From Roseibium litorale (GTDB taxonomy: Bacteria > Pseudomonadota > Alphaproteobacteria > Rhizobiales > Stappiaceae), in assembly GCF_014842915.1 (NCBI RefSeq), contig NZ_JACYXI010000001.1, forward strand, positions 434,001-498,000: a stretch of DNA of 64,000 nt, written 5' to 3'. Each line of letters starts with the position of its first letter. The stretch's first letter is position 1. The notes beneath the pieces were generated by a model, which saw only the letters and a program-made list of their open reading frames with translations, was not told the origin of the DNA and did no database searches. Below are positions 30,222 to 37,362 of the stretch, piece by piece. The position numbers and the translations under genes are program-made.

Positions 30222-31670
30222 ATGCTGAATGGTCGTGAGACCCTCGCAAGTCTGGATCAGGCCATGTCGGATCTCCGGCGTGAGGAGACCGAACTGGACA
30301 CGCGCATCGAGCGCTCCACCCGTTCGCTGGCTGATCTGCGCAGCCGCCAGAACGATGGCTATAGAGAGCTGGCCCGTTTCAGGCTGGACAACGATGCAGC
30401 AAGTGGCCTAACCAGCCGTCTTGATGATGCCGCGCGGGAGGCCAAGCGCCTTATGGATAAGCGCAGCGAAGACTTCCGCACGCTGAGCGAGGAACTGCGC
30501 ACCAAGGAAACCGCTCTTGCGGATCTGCGGAAGAACCGGGATGCATTGGCCGGCAACCGCGAACAGCTTGCGAGCCGGATGGACAGTCTCATGGAGGAGG
30601 TCGACAGCCTGCTGGAGGCGGACGAGAGTTATCTCACCCAGAGCCGGAAGGCAGAAGCAGCCGCTCAGACCGCTGACGCAGCCCGGGCCAAGGCGCAGCG
30701 TGCGCTGGCTGACAGGGAAGAAAAAGGCAAGGCCTATCAGGACGACATCCTTTTCATCTATCTCTGGAAACGGGGTTTTGGCACCCCGGAGTACGCCTCG
30801 ACTGGTCTCATCCGCTCACTGGACCGCTGGGTCGCGAGGCTGATCGGCTTCGAAGGCGCCAGGGCCAATTACGCCATGCTCACCCGCATCCCTGAGAAGC
30901 TTGCAGCTCATGCCGACCGCTGCGAGGTACTTGCCGCACAGGAGCAGGATGTGCTGGCTGCGATGAGCCGCAAGAAAATGGCGGAGACTGCCGGAGAAGA
31001 CCTGGCAGGCAAGATCGAAGACGCGACGGCGGAAATCTCGGCCCTGGACCAGAAGATCGAAGACTTGGAGCCGTCGATCACCACGTTGACCAACGCACTG
31101 CACGCCTTTTCCAATGGAGAAGATGACGGCTTCCGCAAGGCGGAGGAACAGCTCTCCGGCTCGTTGCGGGGCGATGACCTGCAGGACCTATGGCGAGATG
31201 CGCTGGCCACCCCTTCCCCCGAGGATGAAAAAATCGTTCGTAAGCTGGAAGACCTTGCGGATCAGATCGAGGCGGTGGAGCGGGATATCCGGCAGGACCG
31301 GGAATTGCAGCGCGACATTGCCGCCCGCCGGGCCGAGCTTGCGTCCGTCGCTCAGAACTTCCGCCGCAATGGCTATGACAACTGGGATTCAACCTTTTCC
31401 GACAACAGCCTGACGACCGTGCTGCTTGGCGAATTGCTGAAAGGCGCGATCACCGGTGCAGAGTATTGGACCCGTGCCCAGCGCAGCCACAAGCGGCGCA
31501 AGCCAAAGGGCACCCGGATAGGTTTTCCCGGTGGTTCGGGCCTGCCGCGTGGTATGGGCGGCGGGTTTGGCGGCTCTTCTGGTGGTTCTTCCGGAGGGTT
31601 CGGTGGCGGCGGGTTCAAAACCGGTGGCGGATTTGGCGGCGGCGGGTTCAAAACCGGCGACACGTTCTGA
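30222..31670 (+). CDS. Coiled-coil protein with Gly/Phe-rich C-terminal tail, third gene of the operon
   Basis: A 482-residue protein. Residues 1-160 and 250-400 are strong coiled coils (LDQAMSDLRREETELDTRIE; LEDLADQIEAVERDIRQDRE). A globular stretch (DDILFIYLWKRGFGTPEY, SLDRWVARLIGFEGARANY) lies between. The C-terminal ~50 residues are low-complexity Gly/Ser/Phe with two copies of GGGGFKTG. There is no signal peptide. GGGAG lies 8 nt upstream of the ATG at 30222, 37 nt after the preceding gene. I do not recognise the family. The tail looks like a flexible or self-associating segment. Confidence 0.72.
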   Translation: MLNGRETLASLDQAMSDLRREETELDTRIERSTRSLADLRSRQNDGYRELARFRLDNDAASGLTSRLDDAAREAKRLMDKRSEDFRTLSEELRTKETALADLRKNRDALAGNREQLASRMDSLMEEVDSLLEADESYLTQSRKAEAAAQTADAARAKAQRALADREEKGKAYQDDILFIYLWKRGFGTPEYASTGLIRSLDRWVARLIGFEGARANYAMLTRIPEKLAAHADRCEVLAAQEQDVLAAMSRKKMAETAGEDLAGKIEDATAEISALDQKIEDLEPSITTLTNALHAFSNGEDDGFRKAEEQLSGSLRGDDLQDLWRDALATPSPEDEKIVRKLEDLADQIEAVERDIRQDRELQRDIAARRAELASVAQNFRRNGYDNWDSTFSDNSLTTVLLGELLKGAITGAEYWTRAQRSHKRRKPKGTRIGFPGGSGLPRGMGGGFGGSSGGSSGGFGGGGFKTGGGFGGGGFKTGDTF

Positions 31671-31741
31671 TTACGCAGGCAACCAGCTGAAAACACATCT
31701 ATGCGCTGTCTTGAACGGCATGATTTTGATGAGGCTATTTG

Positions 31742-32296
31742 ATGGATCCGGAGCTTTATCGCGCCTTAGCCCGCTACAATAGCTGGATGACAGGGCGGCT
31801 TTACGAGACCTGTGCTGAACTTTCGGATGCTCAGCGGCGGGAAGACCGGGGCGCCTTCTTTAAATCCATCCATTCCACCCTAAACCATATCCTGTTTGCC
31901 GACAGTGTCTGGATGAACCGCTTCACCGGGCGCTCTTACGCACACAGGGGCATGGGGGTGGATATTCATGACGATTTCGACGCATTGCGTCAGGCGCATC
32001 TTGCCATCACGGATGAGATATCGAATTGGGTTGAAACGCTCGACGTCGAGTGGCTCGCGGGCGACCTGACCTGGACGAGCTCCGACGGCAAGCGGACAAG
32101 CACGCGTCCGCGCTGGCTGCTTGTCTCACACCTCTTCAACCACCAGACCCATCACCGGGGGCAAATCACCACCATGCTTTCCCAGTGTGGACTGGACATA
32201 GGTGTAACCGATCTGCCCTTCGTTCCAGAACAGACCGGCGCCCACACTACAAAATTTGCGGACACGCCAAACGGCCAATCCGCTGCGGATATTTAG
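31742..32296 (+). CDS. DinB-family metal-binding four-helix protein
   Basis: A 184-residue protein with the DinB/YfiT-like fold: RYNSWMTGRLYETCAEL at the start, HSTLNHILFADSVWMNRF with the first metal-ligand histidine (about residue 49), and HLFNHQTHHRGQITTML with the paired histidines near residue 135. Members bind a divalent metal, and many act as thiol-dependent transferases; the substrate here is unknown. GAGG precedes the ATG at 31742. Confidence 0.88.
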   Translation: MDPELYRALARYNSWMTGRLYETCAELSDAQRREDRGAFFKSIHSTLNHILFADSVWMNRFTGRSYAHRGMGVDIHDDFDALRQAHLAITDEISNWVETLDVEWLAGDLTWTSSDGKRTSTRPRWLLVSHLFNHQTHHRGQITTMLSQCGLDIGVTDLPFVPEQTGAHTTKFADTPNGQSAADI

Positions 32297-32361
32297 GCGA
32301 TCATTTCCCGCGCGACTGGCCGGAACAGGCTTAGTTGCCGCTGCAAACCAAGGACCGCGCC

Positions 32362-32868
32362 ATGCGCAATATGAAAACTCTTCTTCAAGTGACTGCCGTT
32401 GCAGCCCTGACGGGCCTCGCCGCCTGCCAGAGCACATCTCAGGCCCCCGCCCCGACTGGCCCCGCTCAGCCGACGCTCGACGTGCCGGCTGGCGCGCAAA
32501 GTGTCACGATCGCCGCAGACCCGGCAACCATCCGTGCCACGCTGACATCCAGCGCTAAGGAAAAGGGCACCACAGTGGTTCAGGATCAACCCAACATGGT
32601 TGTGATGGAGCGCGTAATGAGCGGCGCCAACCCCGCCCTTGATGCCGAGTTCGGACCATCAGATAACGGCACCCGCGTGATCCGTATCCGCGTCCGCTTC
32701 TCCGGCTCGGGCTGCCAGACGCTTGCCGTTCAGGATCTCGCCGTGGTCAACAACGTGCACACAGCTCTGGAGCAGAGCTTCGTTCTGCCTGGCAACCCCA
32801 ATACGCTGGAAAGCCTCAATGGCCTGAAGCGTGATGCGGAACGTAAAAGCGCGTGCCCGCGGTTCTAA
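32362..32868 (+). CDS. Small lipoprotein, unknown function
   Basis: A 168-residue lipoprotein. The signal sequence MKTLLQVTAVAALTGLAACQS has a clear lipobox (LAAC). A Pro/Ala-rich linker follows, then a compact domain (QSVTIAADPATIRATLTSSA, TRVIRIRVRFSGSGCQTLAVQDLAVVNN). The arrangement recalls lipoproteins with a DUF4810- or BamC-like small domain, but I cannot name it. The start at 32362 has AAGGA 9 nt upstream. Confidence 0.72.
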   Translation: MRNMKTLLQVTAVAALTGLAACQSTSQAPAPTGPAQPTLDVPAGAQSVTIAADPATIRATLTSSAKEKGTTVVQDQPNMVVMERVMSGANPALDAEFGPSDNGTRVIRIRVRFSGSGCQTLAVQDLAVVNNVHTALEQSFVLPGNPNTLESLNGLKRDAERKSACPRF

Positions 32869-32953
32869 GGTTTTGAGGTTGGGGCTGGGTGGAACACTCA
32901 GCCCCAAGACACCGGCACAGCCCGGATTGTGATTTTGTGAGGGAGGCAAAGAA

Positions 32954-33376
32954 GTGACAGCTCAGAATACGAAGACAGTGCACAAGGGCGGTTGCCTCTG
33001 CGGCACAGTCACTTTCGAAATTACGGGTGACTTCAACCACTTTTTTCTATGCCATTGCGAACGCTGCCGGAAAGGCACCGGTTCTGCCCACGCCTCCAAT
33101 CTTTTTGCTGAGAACGCCGACCTGAAGTGGCTTTCTGGCGAAGAAGTAACCCGGAGCTATGCGGTCCCCGGCACCCGCCATGGCCGTCACTTCTGCACCA
33201 GCTGTGGCTCCCCCCTGCCCCGCAAAAGCGCGGATGGAAGCCTGCTCGTCGTTCCCGCTGGAAGTCTTGAGACACCGGTAAAGCTACGACCCAATGCCCA
33301 TATCTTCACTGCAAGCCGGGCAAACTGGGACGAAAGCCTCGAAAACATCCCTGCGTTTCCGGAACTTCCCGCATAA
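32954..33376 (+). CDS. GFA (CENP-V) family zinc protein
   Basis: A 140-residue protein of the glutathione-dependent formaldehyde-activating/CENP-V fold. The zinc-binding cysteines are in GGCLCGTVTFEI, CHCERCRKGTGS and FCTSCGSPLPRK. Members bind glutathione adducts or act as small carbon-sulphur lyase-like enzymes; the substrate is not predictable here. The GTG start at 32954 follows GGGAGG. It is convergent with the DUF4105 gene. Confidence 0.9.
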   Translation: MTAQNTKTVHKGGCLCGTVTFEITGDFNHFFLCHCERCRKGTGSAHASNLFAENADLKWLSGEEVTRSYAVPGTRHGRHFCTSCGSPLPRKSADGSLLVVPAGSLETPVKLRPNAHIFTASRANWDESLENIPAFPELPA

Positions 33377-33431
33377 GGGGCGCTTCAACCTCCCAGGCTG
33401 CTGACAAAACCCACCGCCGCGCCTTCCGCTC

Positions 33432-34409
33432 TCACTGGTTCCGGATCACCCTGGAGAAGTCAGCCCCCTCTGGTGCAGACAGCGCTCTGCCGGAAATCAG
33501 CGCGGCCTCCTTGCGGTCATCCACCGTGCCTTCGCCGCCCAGCAGTCCCAGATTCAGCAGGTATTCCGGCAAATGGGCGGACAGCACCAGACGCCAGTCC
33601 ATCGGCAGATCTGGTTGCAAGGCCTTCGCAAGCTGGTAGACCACCGTCGTGCAGTTGGCTGTAAGCGTATTGTAGAAAGCTGGTTCCTTTTCCAGCTTCT
33701 GGGACAGTTCAACAAACGAGAGGAACATCGCCTTGCGGGCCTCCGGTCCAAGGGTCAGCGGATACAGCCGAACTTCCTCCCGGCGGTAATTTGTCCGCAG
33801 CTTGATGATGTCGCGCTCGGTCGCTCCAATCAGAACCAGTTCAAACTGCCGGAAAAAGCCGCCAATCTCGTTAAAGGCCTCCTGCTTCTCCCTGCGGATT
33901 TCCGCGGAAAAGACGATGTGCTCACCATTTGCAAAGCCAAAACTCACCAGCAAATGCGCAATATCCGGGTTACTCCAGACAGATGTGAACATGTCCGCCG
34001 ATTGCAGCTGATCCAGATCGTATGTGTGCGAGATCCAGCGCGGTTTCGCTTGGGAAGGCGAGCTCCAGTCAAAGTCCCGGATGTTGTTCAGGATAACCTT
34101 ACTGCCCTCAACCCGCGCCGTAACACCACGGGAAACCTCATCCGCCCAATCCCGGCTCTGAAGCGGCACAATGGTCTGATACCAGCCTGCGACAAACAAG
34201 CCAGTGACAACGGCGACAGCCCACCCGGCCCGGCGGGATTTACGGTGAGAAAGGACCGCTGCCAGAACGGCGAGTCCAAGGACGCACCAGCCGATCAACA
34301 AGGCTGCGTCAGACAAATGGAACCAGAAGGCTGTCGCGGACCAGAGCGCTCCCCCTGCCATGACGGCAGCAAATAGCACAAGCGGCAGAAACTTCAGGAC
34401 GCGGATCAT
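33432..34409 (-). CDS. DUF4105 domain membrane protein
   Basis: A 325-residue protein. Three N-terminal hydrophobic helices (LPLVLFAAVMAGGALWSATAF, AALLIGWCVLGLAVLAAVL, AVAVVTGLFVAGWY) are followed by a periplasmic DUF4105 domain containing WISHTYDLDQLQSADMF, DIAHLLVSFGFANGEHIVFS, and the conserved Asn-Cys-Thr motif (LTANCTTVVYQLA). The N-C-T-T segment suggests a cysteine-based active site of papain-like type, but no activity is established. Start at 34409 is supported by GGGAG 7-8 nt upstream. Confidence 0.85.
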   Translation of the reverse strand: MIRVLKFLPLVLFAAVMAGGALWSATAFWFHLSDAALLIGWCVLGLAVLAAVLSHRKSRRAGWAVAVVTGLFVAGWYQTIVPLQSRDWADEVSRGVTARVEGSKVILNNIRDFDWSSPSQAKPRWISHTYDLDQLQSADMFTSVWSNPDIAHLLVSFGFANGEHIVFSAEIRREKQEAFNEIGGFFRQFELVLIGATERDIIKLRTNYRREEVRLYPLTLGPEARKAMFLSFVELSQKLEKEPAFYNTLTANCTTVVYQLAKALQPDLPMDWRLVLSAHLPEYLLNLGLLGGEGTVDDRKEAALISGRALSAPEGADFSRVIRNQ

Positions 34410-34476
34410 GGTCAACTCCCAGGCATGGGCAGCGAATGCCATGCATGACCAGCACGAACAACAAATGCAGGCAGCC

Positions 34477-34500
34477 AGGCGGGAGGCAGCCCTCCCGCCT
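34477..34500. terminator. Hairpin downstream of yiaA
   Basis: AGGCGGGAGG (34477-34486) and CCTCCCGCCT (34491-34500) form a 10-bp perfect stem with a CAGC loop, 10 nt after the yiaA stop. There is no T-run on either strand, so termination is only likely. Confidence 0.5.
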
Positions 34501-34510
34501 GAGATGAAAA

Positions 34511-34792
34511 TCAGTCAGTGTCTTTCCCGGAAACCTCCGCCAGAAGCCGTTCTGTACGGGCATCCTCGATCTTGTTGTAGATTCGGTCGGACTCTTCCTG
34601 GTCACGGAAAGCCTTGGTGATGGAAGCCGTTGAATAGACAAGCATCAAGGCAGCCATCGCGTAATAGCCCTTGGCGGAAAAGCTTGCCTCAAGCGACCAG
34701 ATCCCGCCCGCCATCATCACGGCAGCGACGGCAAAGTTGAAGTAGGTGAAGATGTTCCAGGCGTTGCTTCCCTTCGGCTTGTAAGTGCTCAT
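34511..34792 (-). CDS. YiaA/YiaB-like inner membrane protein
   Basis: A 93-residue protein with two membrane helices of the YiaAB domain (WNIFTYFNFAVAAVMMAGGIW and YYAMAALMLVYSTASITKAF). The ATG at 34792 has AAGGAG upstream. It follows pspA with a 91-nt gap on the same strand. PspA plus YiaA-like pairs occur in several alphaproteobacteria and suggest envelope-stress or membrane-maintenance work, inferred from the partner. Confidence 0.85.
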   Translation of the reverse strand: MSTYKPKGSNAWNIFTYFNFAVAAVMMAGGIWSLEASFSAKGYYAMAALMLVYSTASITKAFRDQEESDRIYNKIEDARTERLLAEVSGKDTD

Positions 34793-34883
34793 TTCAAATC
34801 TCCTTATGTGCCAGGTCTGGCATTTTGTGGTCAGCACCGCTTCTCACCGGTGCCTTGGGTCGATTTCTGGATGAAGCGGCAGA

Positions 34884-35561
34884 TCAACCTGCCTTGGCTT
34901 TCAGGCGTTCAAGCACCTTGGCGGCATCGCTCTGCAGCGGAGAACCGCATCCGGCAGCAGCAAGCCGGGCGGCAATGGCTGCCGCATTGGATTGGCCATT
35001 TAGCTCATCGAAGGCCTGCTCCACTTCATCGCAGTGGGTGTGGCGCACCTGCAGCCGCTCCAGCGTCGCCTCCGCTTCCCGCAGACTCGCGAGAACGCCG
35101 TCAGGCATGGAGCCCTTGAGCTTGTGTGTCCGCTCGGCCGCGTCTGCGATCTGCTTGCCGCGCTGCAAGGCACGCAGCCGCAGTTCGCAGATCCCCACCT
35201 GATCTCGCAGCTTAGTGATCTCCCGGGCATAGTGGTCGATGGCCTTGAGCGTGGCCGCCTGTTCGGCTTCCACATCAGCAATGGCGGAGGCAGCTTCTCC
35301 TGCCAGATCATCCCGGCCAAGTCGGATGGCCTCAAGCGCTCTGGTCTCCAGATCCGCTAATTGGGCGGAGAGCCTCTCGGCGGTTTTCTTTTCCCGCGCC
35401 GAATAAGCCATCACGACTGCAACAGCCCGTTTCGCTTTTTCCAGACCGTCAGCTGCATCGCGCAACTGCTGGCGTAGAATGGAGAGGGCATTGGCATCGG
35501 TGAAAGCCTCCGCAGCATCATGGCTGCGTCCGCGGATCAGGGTCGTCATCATCTTGAACAT
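34884..35561 (-). CDS. PspA/IM30 family protein
   Basis: A 225-residue coiled-coil protein of the phage-shock PspA/Vipp1 (ESCRT-III-like) family, which binds stressed membranes. It starts MFKMMTTLIRGRSHDAAEAF (the N-terminal amphipathic helix) and continues with the hairpin helices (LRQQLRDAADGLEKAKRAVA; AREITKLRDQVGICELRLRAL). The start at 35561 has GGAGG upstream. No pspF, pspB or pspC is near; instead the divergent TetR gene and its three operator copies suggest TetR control of a pspA-yiaA operon. Confidence 0.88.
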   Translation of the reverse strand: MFKMMTTLIRGRSHDAAEAFTDANALSILRQQLRDAADGLEKAKRAVAVVMAYSAREKKTAERLSAQLADLETRALEAIRLGRDDLAGEAASAIADVEAEQAATLKAIDHYAREITKLRDQVGICELRLRALQRGKQIADAAERTHKLKGSMPDGVLASLREAEATLERLQVRHTHCDEVEQAFDELNGQSNAAAIAARLAAAGCGSPLQSDAAKVLERLKAKAG

Positions 35562-35578
35562 TTCAACCTCCACTGATA

Positions 35579-35649
35579 TGAACAATGTTCATGAATTCGT
35601 TTTAGCGATTGCGTGAACATTGTTCAAGAACTTTTTTGAACAATGTTCA
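35579..35649. promoter_or_regulatory. Three-fold palindromic operator between pspA-yiaA and tetR
   Basis: The 13-bp palindrome TGAACAATGTTCA occurs at 35579-35591 and 35637-35649, with a variant TGAACATTGTTCA at 35614-35626. One copy sits 18 nt before pspA and another 18 nt before tetR. These are almost certainly TetR-family operators controlling both directions. Confidence 0.85.
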
Positions 35650-35666
35650 CAAAAAGTAAGGGTACG

Positions 35667-36266
35667 ATGGTGACGACCAGGGAAACGAAACGCGCAGAAC
35701 TCCGGGAACGGCTGATTGATGCTGCGGAAAACGAACTGCAGAACAAGGGCTTGTCGGGATTGAAGGCCCGCGACGTGACCGCCCGGGCAGGCTGTGCGCT
35801 CGGCGCGCTCTATAACGCAGTCGAAGATCTCGATATGCTGGTCCTGGAGGTCAATGCCCGGACACTCGCAAACTTGGGAGCGGCGCTGAAAGCTGCCCTG
35901 CCCGGCCCGGACGCATCTCCGGTCGACTCGCTTCAGGCCCTCGCCAGTACCTACATCGATTTCGCAATTGAGAACCGGAGACTTTGGCTGGCTCTGTTCG
36001 AACACCGGCTGCCAGAGGACAGAGCCGTTCCGGAGCGGCACCGGCAAAGCCATGCGGTTCTGATTGATGGGATTGCAGCGCCGCTGGCTCAGCTTCGCCC
36101 GGATCTAGCGCAAGAAGCCCTCTCCCTGCGTGCCCGGACGGTCTTCGCAGCCGTACATGGGGTCGTGCACCTGTCGCTTCAGGGCCAATTCGTCGGCGTG
36201 CCTCTTCCTGACCTCAAGGCAGAAGTCCGGGCCTTGGTGGAGATCATGGCAAGACGGGCGGCGTGA
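35667..36266 (+). CDS. TetR-family transcriptional regulator
   Basis: A 199-residue regulator. The N-terminal helix-turn-helix is LIDAAENELQNKGLSGLKARDVTARAGCALGALYNAVEDLD. The C-terminal ligand domain is helical (TetR_C type: DFAIENRRLWLALFEHRLPE). The ATG at 35667 has TAAGGG upstream. It is divergent from pspA-yiaA across 105 nt carrying three identical palindromes, so it likely represses itself and that operon. The signal is unknown. Confidence 0.92.
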   Translation: MVTTRETKRAELRERLIDAAENELQNKGLSGLKARDVTARAGCALGALYNAVEDLDMLVLEVNARTLANLGAALKAALPGPDASPVDSLQALASTYIDFAIENRRLWLALFEHRLPEDRAVPERHRQSHAVLIDGIAAPLAQLRPDLAQEALSLRARTVFAAVHGVVHLSLQGQFVGVPLPDLKAEVRALVEIMARRAA

Positions 36267-36338
36267 GAAAAAACCTCAAGATTTGAAATATAAAAATAAG
36301 ATCATAAAATCTCATTCAAAAATTGACGCTTATTAGAG

Positions 36339-37343
36339 ATGAGTTTTGTCATGAAATCAAGAAATGAATTATGTGATTGTGGAAGTGGAAAGAAATTCAA
36401 ACACTGTCACGGCAAATTACCTACACCGACGAGCATGGAAAACTACCCTTCCGATGATGTTCTGCTGGAGTTGCTAAAAAGAGCCGACAGAAAAGGCTTA
36501 TCCTTGGGGGAAAGTCCGGCCCAACGGAGCTTTCAGAATCCAATCAGAGCACTCCAGGAACTTGGCCAAGAGATTACCGTAGTCATGGGGCCAGGCACAC
36601 CGCCGACCCTTGAGCGCGCTCGCCAGCTAAACAATAACTTATTTATTCCAAACGAACTAAAGCAGCGTGCAAGCCATATAGGCGTTTTTCTATTTCGGGA
36701 CATGTTTTGCAGGCTTCACGCACCAATCGTACTTGGAGAGGTTAATATAAATTTTTGGGATTTGGTAGATCTATCAAATTTTCAGAAGGGCTGGCTATCG
36801 GACACAGAAACTGAACTATCAATATTCGTTGATCAAGCCGCCGATATTATTGATTTTGGCCACGGTTGGTCCGAGTTCTGCGGCTATCAGAATCCAGATT
36901 CGCGCAGTAGGGACTTGATTTGGCGATCTCATATGCAACTCGAAGCAGCTGCGGCCACCGCGACTTCAACATGTGACTTCCGTGGCACAATACAAAGCGC
37001 CCTACTGGGCACAGAGTTAGCATTGAAAGCCGGGCTGGCAGCTCGGGGAATTTCAGACGAAGAATTAAGAAACCCCAGAGAATTTGGGCACAATCTAGAA
37101 GCTGCAGCCGCTAAGCTTGGAAAGCTATGCAACGATTTTGATGCTGATCGAGTGACACGGGTAGTGAAGACTTTCCCAAATTTCGTGAAAGTAAGATATA
37201 CAGATCCCTTTCCATCAAGAAATGAAACTGGCCATATTCTTATGGGAGCACAGTACGTCGCATCCGAAGTGACGCGACAGTTTACTGATCGCAACATCCG
37301 GAAGGATCAATCCCAGCTTAGAGCACGCAGCTATCCTAAATAG
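36339..37343 (+). CDS. SEC-C motif protein with HEPN-like C-terminal half
   Basis: A 334-residue protein. The N-terminus is a SEC-C zinc motif (RNELCDCGSGKKFKHCHG, C-x-C-x8-C-H). The middle is not recognised. In the C-terminal third, the helices around GTELALKAGLAARGISDEEL and the segment RNPREFGHNLEAAAAKLG resemble HEPN domains, including an R-x6-H that could be a nuclease motif; this part is inference. The gene and its leader are clearly AT-richer than the neighbourhood, which points to transfer. The start is ATG 36339; ATG 36351 (MKSRNELC) is also plausible. Confidence 0.7.
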   Translation: MSFVMKSRNELCDCGSGKKFKHCHGKLPTPTSMENYPSDDVLLELLKRADRKGLSLGESPAQRSFQNPIRALQELGQEITVVMGPGTPPTLERARQLNNNLFIPNELKQRASHIGVFLFRDMFCRLHAPIVLGEVNINFWDLVDLSNFQKGWLSDTETELSIFVDQAADIIDFGHGWSEFCGYQNPDSRSRDLIWRSHMQLEAAAATATSTCDFRGTIQSALLGTELALKAGLAARGISDEELRNPREFGHNLEAAAAKLGKLCNDFDADRVTRVVKTFPNFVKVRYTDPFPSRNETGHILMGAQYVASEVTRQFTDRNIRKDQSQLRARSYPK

Positions 37344-37362
37344 CGGTTAGACACGTGCTCAA

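Noticed and set aside
36339..37343. SEC-C protein as a SecA fragment
   Set aside because: Only the zinc motif resembles SecA; there is no DEAD motor or preprotein-binding sequence.
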